NCBI RefSeq assembly: GCF_042662625.1
Contig: NZ_JBHSXH010000015.1
Span: forward strand, 1,302,001 to 1,366,000
Length of the DNA stretch: 64,000 bases
Reading direction: 5' to 3'
Source of the DNA: Halopelagius fulvigenes
Lineage (GTDB): Archaea; Halobacteriota; Halobacteria; Halobacteriales; Haloferacaceae
Shown: one piece after another, positions 1 to 7,635 of the stretch
Position numbering within the stretch: position 1 is the stretch's first letter
How the letters are laid out: every line of letters begins with the position of its first letter
Position numbers and translations under genes: made by a program
Notes under the pieces: generated by a model
The model's input: the letters and a program-made list of their open reading frames with translations, nothing else
What the model was told of the DNA's origin: nothing
Databases searched by the model: none

Positions 1-188
1 AAGGAAACGTTGACTTCTTCAACGACACAGGCGGCTACGGTTTCATCTCGACGGACGACTCGGACGACGACGTGTTCTTCCACATGGACGACGTCGGCGG
101 CGACGACCTCGAAGAGGGGCAGGAGCTCGAATTCAGCATCGAGTCCTCCCCCAAGGGCCCCCGCGCGGCGAACGTCACCCGACTCTAA
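1..188 (+). CDS. cspA: Cold-shock domain protein, 5' end outside window
   Basis: This is the 3' part of a single cold-shock (S1-like OB fold) protein, a nucleic-acid-binding RNA chaperone. About 61 residues are visible, starting just after the initiator region with Gly-Asn-Val-Asp-Phe-Phe. The RNA-binding motifs GGYGFI and DVFFH are present, and it ends in NVTRL like the two copies downstream. It differs from them at several residues (STDDSDDD, DDVGGDD, QELEFSIESS). It is the first of three tandem paralogues. Only a few codons are missing. Confidence 0.95.
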   Translation, partial: GNVDFFNDTGGYGFISTDDSDDDVFFHMDDVGGDDLEEGQELEFSIESSPKGPRAANVTRL

Positions 189-201
189 CTACCGGCTACT
201 G

Positions 202-219
202 ACCGTCGGCGACGACGGT
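202..219 (+). terminator. Hairpin after first csp gene
   Basis: Inverted repeat ACCGTCG-gcga-CGACGGT begins 13 bases after the stop codon, giving a 7-base-pair stem and 4-base loop. No T-run follows, so its role as a terminator or 3' stabiliser is only suggested by position. The rest of 220-419 shows no gene. Confidence 0.35.
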
Positions 220-452
220 AACTAACCGATTCATCGCGTTTCCGACAGAGCGGACGCGGCCGCGCCCGAGTTACACCGGGAGGCGGGACGTCTCTGGATT
301 TTCTGTACCCCGACCGACGAGCGACGGGTTCGTCCGACGGCGACGTTCGCTCAATGGAGAGTATCCTCTCTGACCGAACGTTCGCGCACGAAACAGGACG
401 TTCACACGTCTCTCGGAAGGGTTAACCGTCGTCCGCCCCAGGTACGGTTGCA

Positions 453-647
453 ATGGCAACTGGTAAGGTTGACTTCTTCAACGACACGGGCGGCTACGGT
501 TTCATCGAGACTGAGGATGCGGACGACGACGTGTTCTTCCACATGGAAGACGTCGGCGGTCCGGACCTCGAAGAGGGCACGGAGATCGAGTTCGAGATCG
601 AAGACGCCCCCAAGGGCCCCCGCGCGAAGAACGTCACCCGACTCTGA
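453..647 (+). CDS. cspA: Cold-shock domain protein (copy 2)
   Basis: A 64-residue cold-shock protein, the full length of the family, expected to melt RNA structure in the cytoplasm. The OB-fold motifs GGYGFI (RNP1-like) and DVFFH (RNP2-like) are at about residues 13-18 and 26-30, and the protein is very acidic. The ATG at 453 is the only sensible start. A weak TATA-like ggttaac (420-426) lies one helical distance upstream, suggesting a nearly leaderless mRNA. The protein is identical to that of the next gene, and 191 bases (450-640) match 845-1035 exactly. Confidence 0.97.
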   Translation: MATGKVDFFNDTGGYGFIETEDADDDVFFHMEDVGGPDLEEGTEIEFEIEDAPKGPRAKNVTRL

Positions 648-815
648 GGTAACGTCGCGGCTCTAGTATCGACGGACGGAACACACTTTTAACGGATCTA
701 CACCGCGACCGGCGGGTCTCTCCCGGAGCGACAGCTACCGCGACGCGCGGAACGAGTTCCGGCACGAGAGCGGTTCGTGGCGACCACTACCGTGGTAACC
801 GTAGTCGCGCAAGCG

Positions 816-824
816 TTATTTATA
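816..824 (+). promoter_or_regulatory. TATA box of third csp gene
   Basis: TTATTTATA stands out in GC-rich DNA and lies 24-32 bases before the ATG at 848, the usual distance for a leaderless haloarchaeal transcript. It is much stronger than the element before copy 2, so the two identical proteins are probably expressed from different promoters. Confidence 0.7.
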
Positions 825-847
825 GAGGGCCACTCCATACAGAGGCA

Positions 848-1042
848 ATGGCAACTGGTAAGGTTGACTTCTTCAACGACACGGGCGGCTACGGTTTCAT
901 CGAGACTGAGGATGCGGACGACGACGTGTTCTTCCACATGGAAGACGTCGGCGGTCCGGACCTCGAAGAGGGCACGGAGATCGAGTTCGAGATCGAAGAC
1001 GCCCCCAAGGGCCCCCGCGCGAAGAACGTCACCCGTCTGTAA
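848..1042 (+). CDS. cspA: Cold-shock domain protein (copy 3)
   Basis: A 64-residue cold-shock protein identical in sequence to the gene at 453. Only the last codons differ at the DNA level (cgtctgtaa against cgactctga). It has the same GGYGFI and DVFFH motifs. It has its own strong TATA box and an unrelated upstream region, so the match is confined to the coding sequence. That pattern points to recent gene conversion or strong homogenisation rather than duplication of a whole transcription unit. Confidence 0.97.
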   Translation: MATGKVDFFNDTGGYGFIETEDADDDVFFHMEDVGGPDLEEGTEIEFEIEDAPKGPRAKNVTRL

Positions 1043-1185
1043 AGCGGACTTCTGAGACGCGAACTACGGTAGCGAACGGAGGCTTGCGGCGTCGCGGCGA
1101 TTGAGTTCGGACCGGATGCGGCAGTTCTCCAAACTACTCACTACTCGTCCAGCGACGGCAACGGCGGCGGGGTGAGCCTCGTCGA

Positions 1186-1270
1186 GCGTCGGGCTCCGCC
1201 GACGCCGACCTGTCGCACATTCTTCGGACCGTCGAGGCGAACAGCGGTCGCTCTCGCTCGGAGCGACCGC
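1186..1270. repeat. Two palindromes before the VanZ-like gene
   Basis: Two inverted repeats lie in the 268-base gap after the third csp gene: GCGTCGG-6-CCGACGC at 1186-1205 and GCGGTCGCT-9-AGCGACCGC at 1244-1270. They could act as transcription end structures or belong to the dispersed short palindromes seen elsewhere in this window. No gene is seen in 1043-1310. Confidence 0.45.
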
Positions 1271-1310
1271 GAAGGCGAACGCTCAGGTCGGAGGCGGACG
1301 AGAGGCGACC

Positions 1311-1727
1311 ATGGGCACTGACGGACTCGACCGACCGCGCCTCCGCCGCGTCGCACCGGTCCTCTGCTGGGCGACGGTGCTCGTCGTCGCGTCGGTGATA
1401 CCCGCGTCCGGCGGCCTCTCGGCGCCCGGCCCGTTCGGAGTCGGCGCGGACAAGTGGCTTCACCTCGGGGGCTACTGGTCGGTGACGCTCCTCGCCGCCG
1501 TCGCGTTGGAGGCACGCGGGCGTCGGACGCTGCTTCTCGCCGTCGCATTCGGCGTCGCCCTCGGTGCGGGGTTGGAACTCGTGCAGGCGGCGCTTCCCGC
1601 GCGGGCGTTCGACCCCGCGGACGCGGCGGTGAACGGCGTCGGCGCGGTTCTCGGGGCGGTGACGTACGTCCTCTGGCGACGCGTTCGAGACGCGCGCGGC
1701 GGGCGTCCGGGGAACGACGGCGGGTGA
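1311..1727 (+). CDS. VanZ-like membrane protein
   Basis: A 138-residue membrane protein of the VanZ-like family. The family signature is clear: DKWLHLGGYW at about residue 47, E-x-x-Q near residue 88, and FDPADAAVNGVGAVLG at about residue 100. Four hydrophobic segments fill most of the length. VanZ relatives are widespread in haloarchaea and their biochemical role is unknown; a link to glycopeptide resistance should not be assumed. The gene is solitary, about 100 bases upstream of nucS on the same strand. Confidence 0.85.
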   Translation: MGTDGLDRPRLRRVAPVLCWATVLVVASVIPASGGLSAPGPFGVGADKWLHLGGYWSVTLLAAVALEARGRRTLLLAVAFGVALGAGLELVQAALPARAFDPADAAVNGVGAVLGAVTYVLWRRVRDARGGRPGNDGG

Positions 1728-1787
1728 GTTCCCTCCGCCTCGCTCCGCCGACGCGACGGGGCGGCGGAGAACGGCCACCGACGCGCC

Positions 1788-1796
1788 ATTTTTACC
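1788..1796 (+). promoter_or_regulatory. TATA box of nucS
   Basis: The T-run cattttta lies 36-44 bases before the ATG at 1832, consistent with a leader of about ten bases or fewer. It supports that start over the longer open frame that begins near 1454. Confidence 0.5.
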
Positions 1797-1831
1797 CGCA
1801 GACGCCCAACTGTCGGGTGATTCGGAGTCCC

Positions 1832-2584
1832 ATGACGGCCACCACGCTCCACCGCCCGACGCACCGCGACGCGTTGTCCCTCCTCGAAGCGGCGTTCGGC
1901 GACGGACGCCTCGTCACGGTGTTCGGCCGGTGCACGGTGGAGTACGACGGACGCGCGTCGTCCACGCTCGGGGCCGGCGACAGACTCGTCGTCTGCAAAC
2001 CCGACGGCACGATTCTCGTCCACACCGACCAGAAGCGAAAGCCCGTGAACTGGCAACCGCCGGGGTGCACCCACCGCGCGAGCGTCCGCGACGGACGCCT
2101 CCGCATCCGGAGTTCGCGCGCGACGCCGGACGAGACGCTGGACGTGCGGTTCGAGCGACTCGATCAAGTGACGGCGTACGAGGTGAACGACCGGAGCGAC
2201 CTGACCCTCCGGGGGAGCGAGGAGGACCTCAGACAGCGCATCCTCGACGACCCCGCACTCGTCGAAGAGGGGTTCGAACCCTCGGCGACGGAACGCGAGA
2301 CGGCGGCCGGACCGGTGGACATCTTCGGCGAGGACGCCGAGGGGAGACCCGTCGCCGTGGAGTTGAAGCGCCGGCGCGTGGGTCCGTCGGCCGCGAGCCA
2401 ACTCCAACGGTACGTCGAGGCCCTCCGGACGGAGTTCGCCGCCGACGACGTGCGGGGCATCCTCGTCGCGCCGTCCGTCACCGACCGGACGAGCGAGTTG
2501 CTCGAAGAGAACGGACTCGGATTCGTCGCCCTCGAACCACTCGGGCGGGAGGCGGCGGACGGACCCGACGGCGGGGCCGGGTGA
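1832..2584 (+). CDS. nucS: Mismatch endonuclease EndoMS/NucS
   Basis: A 250-residue member of the NucS/EndoMS family, which cuts both strands at mismatched bases and replaces MutSL mismatch repair in many archaea and actinobacteria. The N-terminal half is the DNA-binding domain. The C-terminal RecB-like nuclease domain shows the catalytic set GPVDIFGED (Asp163), then VAVELKRR (Glu177, Lys179), followed by the QL-x-RY motif. The length is typical. The open frame extends upstream to 1454, but the ATG at 1832 fits the family N-terminus and has a TATA element at the right distance. The family normally works with the PCNA clamp. Confidence 0.95.
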   Translation: MTATTLHRPTHRDALSLLEAAFGDGRLVTVFGRCTVEYDGRASSTLGAGDRLVVCKPDGTILVHTDQKRKPVNWQPPGCTHRASVRDGRLRIRSSRATPDETLDVRFERLDQVTAYEVNDRSDLTLRGSEEDLRQRILDDPALVEEGFEPSATERETAAGPVDIFGEDAEGRPVAVELKRRRVGPSAASQLQRYVEALRTEFAADDVRGILVAPSVTDRTSELLEENGLGFVALEPLGREAADGPDGGAG

Positions 2585-2611
2585 AACCGCGGCGACGGCC
2601 GAGCGTACGGA

Positions 2612-2638
2612 GTCGATCAAAAAAGAGACGGCGGAGTC
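2612..2638 (-). terminator. T-run terminator of the DUF7282 gene
   Basis: Read on the minus strand, a T6 run (TCTTTTTTGATC) follows within 20 bases of the stop codon at 2639. Archaeal transcription commonly ends at such U-rich stretches. Confidence 0.5.
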
Positions 2639-3874
2639 TCAGTTGCTGGTGGAAACGTGGGTCGTGGTACCGTTTTCGGTAGTTCCGTTTTCGGTGGTAC
2701 CGTTTTCGGTGGTCCCGTGGTCGTCGTTTCCGTTGTCGCCGTTTCCGTGGTCGTCGTTTCCGTTGTCGCCGTTTCCGTTGTCGCCGTTTCCGTTGTCGCC
2801 GTTTCCGTTCTCTTTCTTCTCGTGTTTCTCCTTCTCCTCGTCCTCGTCGTCGTCCTCGTACTCGTCTTTGTCCTCCACGACGAGGGCGAACCCGAGGTCA
2901 ACGACTGCCTGCCCGTTCTCCGTGAACGGGCCGTCCTCCTCGCCGCCGGAGGAGACGAAGTCGTACGTCTCGTTGTCGTTGGTGTCGTAGTGCGGCATCG
3001 GGATGAGCGGTTGGTCCGAGTACAGTCTGTCGTCGTCGAAGTCCGCACCCTCGACGTCGAACAGTTCCACCTCGATCTCATCGTGCTCGCCCGCCTCGAG
3101 GTACTCCGAGACGCCGATGACGCTCTCCGTGACCTGCCCTTCGAGGAGTCGGGCGTCGTGGATGGCGACGAACCCGCCCTCCGAGAGCGTCACGTCGTCG
3201 AGTTCTACCTCCTCGCCCTCGGTGCACTGGTTCTCGAAGTCGAGGAGGGCAAAGGAGTCCTCGTCGTCCTCCATCCCCGCGAGACCGAGGTCTACGACGG
3301 GGTGTCCGTTGTCGACGTACGGCCCGTCCTCGGAGCCACCCGACGAGACGAAGTCGTACGTGTCGTTGTCGTTCGTGTCGAGGTGCGGCATCGCGACGAG
3401 GGGGTCACCCTCGCTCAGACTCGACTCCTCGTCGCTGAACTCCCTGCCCGGAACTCCGGTGAACAGGTCGACGTCCACCGAATAGTGCGCGCCCGCTTCG
3501 AGGTACTCGGAGACGCCGACGACGCTCTCCGCGACCTTCCCCTCGAACAGTCGGGCGTCGTGAATCGCGACGAATCCGCCCTCCGAGAGGACCGTCGAGT
3601 TGACGACGACGGTGTTTTCGTCCGCCATCTGGTTGCTGAACTCGACGGTGGCGAACGGTTCGTCCTCCTCGTCGTGACCGTTGTCGTCGCCGTTCGAATC
3701 GTCGCCGTTCGAATCGTCGCCCCCTGCGGCGACGCTCGCACTCGACGCGGCGATACCGGCCGTCGTCAGTCCGACCGCCGACGCGGACAGGAACGTCCGG
3801 CGGGACGTCTTCGGTCCGATTCCGTCGCTCGATTCCTCGCTCGCTCGCTCGTCTCTGTTGTTGGTGTCGTCCAT
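2639..3874 (-). CDS. Tat-secreted protein with two DUF7282 repeats and a low-complexity tail
   Basis: A 411-residue extracellular protein. Residues 1-50 are a Tat signal (SRRTFLSASAVGLTTAGIA). Two homologous domains follow, at about 70-200 and 210-330, each with the run GGFVAIHDARL, then S-V-x-G-V-S-x-YLEAG, then a DTNDN/YDFVSSGG block and a closing VVDLG; this matches the haloarchaeal domain I know as DUF7282. The tail (about 340-411) is charged Asp/Glu/Lys, then Asn-Gly-Asp repeats and GTTEN repeats, like a cell-wall spacer. No sortase-like or archaeosortase anchor is seen. The function is unknown; surface or S-layer association is inferred. Confidence 0.85.
   Translation of the reverse strand: MDDTNNRDERASEESSDGIGPKTSRRTFLSASAVGLTTAGIAASSASVAAGGDDSNGDDSNGDDNGHDEEDEPFATVEFSNQMADENTVVVNSTVLSEGGFVAIHDARLFEGKVAESVVGVSEYLEAGAHYSVDVDLFTGVPGREFSDEESSLSEGDPLVAMPHLDTNDNDTYDFVSSGGSEDGPYVDNGHPVVDLGLAGMEDDEDSFALLDFENQCTEGEEVELDDVTLSEGGFVAIHDARLLEGQVTESVIGVSEYLEAGEHDEIEVELFDVEGADFDDDRLYSDQPLIPMPHYDTNDNETYDFVSSGGEEDGPFTENGQAVVDLGFALVVEDKDEYEDDDEDEEKEKHEKKENGNGDNGNGDNGNGDNGNDDHGNGDNGNDDHGTTENGTTENGTTENGTTTHVSTSN
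2651..2815. repeat. Tandem codon repeats encoding Asn-Gly-Asp and GTTEN units
   Basis: On the plus strand, units of the form cgtttccgttgtcgc and ggtaccgttttcggt recur several times without spacing. They encode NGNGD-type and GTTEN-type repeats at the C-terminus of the secreted protein. Such tracts change length easily by slippage. Confidence 0.8.
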
Positions 3875-3937
3875 GGTGATACCCAGGTTACAGCTCCGCG
3901 AGTGGTACGTGGGGCGAATACCACATATATGTTAGCA

Positions 3938-3949
3938 GAATTTCAATAA
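3938..3949 (-). promoter_or_regulatory. Probable TATA region of the secreted DUF7282 protein
   Basis: On the minus strand TTTATTGAAATT lies about 65-75 bases before the ATG at 3874, and a second AT-rich patch CATATATG (3923-3930) is nearer. Either could be the core promoter; a leader of some 25-45 bases is implied. Confidence 0.4.
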
Positions 3950-4199
3950 AGTGGAGGTCACTCGTGGACGACCGTCCACTTTCTGAGAGAGGCACGGAAA
4001 TCGTCAGATAGCGTCTCTAACGCTTCGACCGCGCCGCAGACGAAGATCGAACGCCGGCGTCGACGTTGCTTCGAGCGAGAGTTCGTGTCAGAAATTTAGA
4101 GAAGTCTCGTCGGCCGGTCGGTCGTCGAGCGTCGGCCGCGTCGGAACGTCGGAATCCTCGTGCGAGGAGTTCTCACGGCGACGGGACGAGGCTTCGAAG

Positions 4200-4208
4200 C
4201 GCTTTTAC
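4200..4208 (+). promoter_or_regulatory. TATA box of rpl10e
   Basis: CGCTTTTAC lies 32-40 bases before the ATG at 4240. This is the common form of a haloarchaeal ribosomal-protein promoter and it decides the start over the longer open frame from 4066. Confidence 0.6.
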
Positions 4209-4239
4209 CCCGGATGGGCGTTATTCACCACAAGTAACT

Positions 4240-4770
4240 ATGGCAGACAAACCGGCCTCCATGTACCGGGAGATCTCCAAGGCGGCGTACACCCGACGGG
4301 AGTACATCACGGGGATCCCCGGCTCGAAGATCGCACAGCACAATATGGGTAACCTGCAGACCGGCCCCGACGACTACGAGGTCCAGATCAGCCTCCGCGT
4401 TGAGGAGGAGTGCCAGATTCGCCACGGTGCGCTCGAATCCGCGCGTCTCTCCGCGAACCGCGTGATGCTGAAGCAGGTCGGACAGGAGAACTACAAGATG
4501 GTGCTCCGGAAGTTCCCCCACCACGTCATCCGCGAGAACAAGCAGGCGACCGGTGCGGGTGCGGACCGTGTCTCCGACGGAATGCGGCAGGCGTTCGGGA
4601 AACCCGTCGGCACCGCCGCGCGCATCAAGCGCAACGACCGCGTGTTCACCATCTACTGCAACCCCGAGGACGCGGACGTCGCGAAGGACGCGCTCCGCCG
4701 TTCCTACAACAAGATTTCGCCGCCGTGCCGCATCGACGTCGAGAAGGGCGAAGAACTGCTCGTCGCGTAA
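4240..4770 (+). CDS. rpl10e: Large-subunit ribosomal protein L10e (uL16)
   Basis: A 176-residue archaeal/eukaryotic-type L10e (the L16 equivalent), which sits near the peptidyl-transferase and factor-binding region of the 50S subunit. Hallmarks include RREYITGIPGSKI near residue 18, MGNLQTGPDDYEVQ, SANRVMLKQVG and FPHHVIRENKQATGAGADR. The length is normal for archaea. It is transcribed alone, as in other Haloferacales, between the secreted DUF7282 protein and an ATP-grasp enzyme. Confidence 0.98.
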   Translation: MADKPASMYREISKAAYTRREYITGIPGSKIAQHNMGNLQTGPDDYEVQISLRVEEECQIRHGALESARLSANRVMLKQVGQENYKMVLRKFPHHVIRENKQATGAGADRVSDGMRQAFGKPVGTAARIKRNDRVFTIYCNPEDADVAKDALRRSYNKISPPCRIDVEKGEELLVA

Positions 4771-4901
4771 TCTGAGCGCCTTCTCTCGTCGCTTTTCCGC
4801 CGACCGACGCTCCCAGCGACGGCCACGCCGCCGCCTCCCGCGCCGGTGTTCCGCCAGTTCAGTCGGGCGATTTTTCGTCCGGCGGTCCCTCTCCTCGGCC
4901 G

Positions 4902-5780
4902 ATGCTTCGACTCGCGGTCGCCACGGAACGCCAGACGTTCGAACGGATGCGCGACCCCCTCGGGGCCCGCGGTATCGACGTCGCCCACCTCCCGGCGAAG
5001 GAACGGGCGATTCGACTCACCGACGCGCCGACGCGGGAGTTCGACGTCGGGTTCGTCTACCCGCCGCGACTGATGGAGGGGGGAGTCCTCGACGTCCTGT
5101 ACGACATCCCGTGGGTCAACGGCCGCGAGGCGGTGCTCACCTCCCGGAACAAGGCGGGCGTCGTCGCGCGACTCTCGCGGGCGGGGCTTCCGGTGCCCGA
5201 GACGCGCATGGTGTCGAACCCCGCAGCCGAGAGCGACGTGCGCGAGGCCGTCGCCGGACTCGACTTCCCCGTCGTCGTCAAGCCGAACTCGACGACGCGC
5301 GGCGTCGGCGTCGCGAAGGCGTCGGACCTCGATTCGCTCCTCGGCGTCGTCGATTACCTGAACCTCGCCCACGACTACCGCGCGACGGGCGACAAGTCGT
5401 ACCTGGTTCAGGAGTTCCTCCCGGACGCGCGCGATTACCGCCTCATGGTCGTCGACGGCGAGGTGGTCGGCGGCGTCGAACGCCGACTGTCGGCGGCGGC
5501 CGTGGCGGAGGGGCGGTGGAAGCACAACGTCCACCTCGGCGCGGAGGCCGTCGGCGTGGACGTGCGCCCCGACCACCGCGAACTCGCCGTCTCCGTGGCC
5601 GAGACGCTCGACATCCCCTACCTCGGCGTGGACCTGTTGGAGTCCGGGGAGCGAACCGTCGTCTCCGAGACGAACGCTCGGCCGACCATCGACGACAGCG
5701 AGAAGTACGAAGCGGGCTTTTGGGACCGACTCGCGGCGTTGGTACGGAAGACGGCGGACGAACGAGACGGTCGAAACTGA
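4902..5780 (+). CDS. ATP-grasp (RimK-type) ligase
   Basis: A 292-residue ATP-grasp enzyme of the RimK/COG0189 type, which joins a carboxylate to an amine or thiol through an acyl phosphate. The first 90 residues form the pre-ATP-grasp domain. FPVVVKPNSTTRGVGVAKA (about 122-140) is the ATP-binding loop and lysine; LVQEFLPDARDYRLMVVDGE (about 168-187) and VSETNARPTID near 253 supply metal and nucleotide ligands. The substrate cannot be told from sequence; relatives include lysine-, glutamate- and glutathione-ligating enzymes. A T-rich patch at 4868-4876 is a likely promoter. Confidence 0.85.
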   Translation: MLRLAVATERQTFERMRDPLGARGIDVAHLPAKERAIRLTDAPTREFDVGFVYPPRLMEGGVLDVLYDIPWVNGREAVLTSRNKAGVVARLSRAGLPVPETRMVSNPAAESDVREAVAGLDFPVVVKPNSTTRGVGVAKASDLDSLLGVVDYLNLAHDYRATGDKSYLVQEFLPDARDYRLMVVDGEVVGGVERRLSAAAVAEGRWKHNVHLGAEAVGVDVRPDHRELAVSVAETLDIPYLGVDLLESGERTVVSETNARPTIDDSEKYEAGFWDRLAALVRKTADERDGRN

Positions 5781-5825
5781 CGGAGAAGGGAGACCCGAAC
5801 GAGATGCGCCTCGGAGGGACGTCGG

Positions 5826-6188
5826 TTACTCGACGTCGATGGGCGCGGAGTCCTCCGCCTTCTCGAAGGAGACCTGGAGGACGCCGTTGTTGAAGGAGGC
5901 GTCCGCGGAGTGTTCGTCCACCCGGACGGGGAGGCGGATGCGTTCGTCGAACTCCCGGCGGTCGCTGGCCGCGCTAATCGTGAGCATCTCGCCGTCGCAC
6001 TTCAGGTCGATACCGTCCTTCTCCACGCCCGGTAGGTCCGCGACGAGTCGAATGGTCTCGCCCTCATCGTAGACGTCGACGTGCGTCTCCGAGGCGAATC
6101 CGGTAGAGTCGCTACCGGTCATCTCGTTCATCATCCGTTCGATTTCGTCGAAGATGTTGTCGAACGGATCGTCGCGTTCATCTCTCAT
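5826..6188 (-). CDS. hsp20: Small heat-shock protein Hsp20
   Basis: A 120-residue alpha-crystallin-domain chaperone that holds unfolding proteins. The domain runs from about residue 35 (VDVYDEGETIRLVADLPGVE) to the end, with the A-x-x-x-NGVL signature (ASFNNGVLQVSFEKAE). I place the start at 6188 because GGAGGT, a strong Shine-Dalgarno sequence, lies four bases before that ATG. An in-frame ATG at 6200 overlaps this motif and would add four residues. It is one of three Hsp20 genes in the window and is convergent with the ATP-grasp gene. Confidence 0.93.
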   Translation of the reverse strand: MRDERDDPFDNIFDEIERMMNEMTGSDSTGFASETHVDVYDEGETIRLVADLPGVEKDGIDLKCDGEMLTISAASDRREFDERIRLPVRVDEHSADASFNNGVLQVSFEKAEDSAPIDVE

Positions 6189-6556
6189 ACGTACCTCCAT
6201 TGGACGTTTCGGCTCAAAAGCCTTCTCCCCCTCGACCCGTCGGACCGGCGGTAACTCCCGAAACGAAGTAGTAGAACCGCTAACACGTCCGGCCGGGACG
6301 GGGCGCGAACCCCGCCTCGGTCCGTCCGTTGTCGGTCGCTCCCGCCGTCTCCCTCGCCGACAGCCGTGTTCGTTCGTGAGTGAAACTGATCGAATCTCCT
6401 CGGAACTCGCTCACCGTCCGGGGTGGCGAATCTCCACATTCTCCATCATCTTTAGGAGAGATTTTCGGAGAACGTCCACGAGAACCGATAATTCGGACGT
6501 TCGAGGGCGAAATCGTTACACAGGGATTCAAGTATCCGCGCCACCACTACTCGAAC
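6189..6556. other. Divergent intergenic region between hsp20 and gapA, 368 bases
   Basis: No gene is convincing here. On the hsp20 side GGCTTTTGAGCC (6210-6221) is a small palindrome with a TATA-like core. Towards gapA there are two AT-richer patches (around 6453-6470 and 6505-6520) but no clear TATA box 25 bases before the ATG, so gapA may have a leader of 50-100 bases. Confidence 0.5.
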
Positions 6557-6563
6557 ATGAGTG
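6548..6563 (+). promoter_or_regulatory. Near-match to the TrmB binding motif over the gapA start codon
   Basis: TACT-N7-GAGTG overlaps the ATG of gapA. The motif reported for the haloarchaeal sugar regulator TrmB is TACT-N(7-8)-GAGTA, so eight of nine fixed bases agree. A site over the start would suit repression of a glycolytic gene. One short near-match can arise by chance. Confidence 0.3.
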
Positions 6564-7609
6564 AAAAGTCGTATCTCGACGCGGGTACCGACGTGGACGA
6601 CTCCGAAGTCGTACGGGTCGGACTGAACGGCTTCGGCCGCATCGGTCGCAACGTCTTCCGCGCGGTGATAGACCATCCGAACGTCGAGCTCGTCGGCATC
6701 AACGACGTGATGGACTTCGAGGACATGGAGTACCTCGCGAAGTACGACACCGTGCAGGGCACCCTCGACGAGGTGTCCCTCGACGGCGAGAAACTCACCG
6801 TCGGCGACTCCTCCGTGAACGTGTACAACGTCCAGAGTCCCGCCGAACTCCCGTGGGACGAACTCGACGTGGACGTCGCCCTCGAGTGTACGGGCATCTT
6901 CCGGACGAAGGAGGACGCCTCCGCGCACCTCGAAGCGGGCGCCGAGAAGGTCATCATCTCCGCGCCGCCGAAGGGCGAGGAACCGGTCAAGCAGATAGTC
7001 TACGGCGTCAACCACGACGAGTACGACGGCGAGGACGTCGTCTCGAACGCCTCCTGTACGACGAACTCCATCTCGCCCGTCGCGAAGGTTCTCGACGACG
7101 AGTTCGGCATCGAGAACGGCCTCCTGACGACGGTCCACGCCTACACCGGGAGCCAGAACCTCATCGACGGCCCGAAGGCGAAGCAGCGTCGCGGGCGCGC
7201 CGCCGCCGAGAACATCGTCCCCACCTCGACGGGCGCCGCGCAGGCCACCACCGAGATTCTGCCCCAACTCGACGGGAAACTCGACGGCATGGCGATGCGC
7301 GTTCCCGTCCCGAACGGCTCTATCACGGACTTCACCGTCTCTCTGGAGGAGTCGCCGTCCGTCGAGGAGGTCAACCAGGCCTTCCGCGACGCCGCGGACG
7401 ACGGCCCCCTCGAGGGCGTCCTCGCGTACACGGACGACGAAGTCGTCTCCTCGGACATCGTCGGTCTGCCGTTCTCCTCGACGGTCGACCTCAACTCGAC
7501 GGACTCGGTCAACGACGGCGGCATGTACAAGGTGCTGACGTGGTACGACAACGAGTACGGCTTCTCGAACCGCCTGCTCGACGTCGCCGACTACGTCATC
7601 CACGGCTGA
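6557..7609 (+). CDS. gapA: Glyceraldehyde-3-phosphate dehydrogenase, type I
   Basis: A 350-residue bacterial-type phosphorylating GAPDH, which in haloarchaea serves sugar breakdown (glyceraldehyde-3-phosphate to 1,3-bisphosphoglycerate). It has a Rossmann fold with GFGRIGR at residues 25-31 and catalytic Cys167 in SNASCTTNS, followed by the VHAYTGSQNL and RRGRAAAENIVPTSTGAA substrate motifs. The start is the ATG at 6557; the frame upstream lacks GAPDH similarity. pgk follows on the same strand after 145 bases containing a large hairpin, and the archaeal type II GAPDH lies 2.5 kb on, so both direction-specific isozymes are clustered. Confidence 0.97.
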   Translation: MSEKSYLDAGTDVDDSEVVRVGLNGFGRIGRNVFRAVIDHPNVELVGINDVMDFEDMEYLAKYDTVQGTLDEVSLDGEKLTVGDSSVNVYNVQSPAELPWDELDVDVALECTGIFRTKEDASAHLEAGAEKVIISAPPKGEEPVKQIVYGVNHDEYDGEDVVSNASCTTNSISPVAKVLDDEFGIENGLLTTVHAYTGSQNLIDGPKAKQRRGRAAAENIVPTSTGAAQATTEILPQLDGKLDGMAMRVPVPNGSITDFTVSLEESPSVEEVNQAFRDAADDGPLEGVLAYTDDEVVSSDIVGLPFSSTVDLNSTDSVNDGGMYKVLTWYDNEYGFSNRLLDVADYVIHG

Positions 7610-7635
7610 GTCGCCGCCCGCACCGGAACGCGGCG

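Larger units (their letters stand above)
3875..4239. other. Divergent intergenic region, 365 bases
   Basis: No gene is seen here. It holds the promoter of the secreted DUF7282 protein (minus) and of rpl10e (plus). An AT-rich patch spans 3927-3950. A perfect 8-base inverted repeat, AAAGTGGA (3948-3955) and TCCACTTT (3975-3982), sits just beyond it; inside it an alternative stem GTGGAC-gacc-GTCCAC (3964-3979) shares the right arm. The middle of the region is ordinary GC-rich DNA. Confidence 0.6.

Noticed and set aside
1311..1727. VanZ-like gene as an antibiotic resistance gene
   Set aside because: VanZ-like proteins are widespread in archaea, which lack peptidoglycan of the glycopeptide target type, and no van operon is near.
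2651..2815. Repeat-rich tract first considered as a CRISPR array
   Set aside because: Units are about 10-15 bases, contiguous without spacers, and encode Asn-Gly-Asp and GTTEN repeats of a secreted protein.
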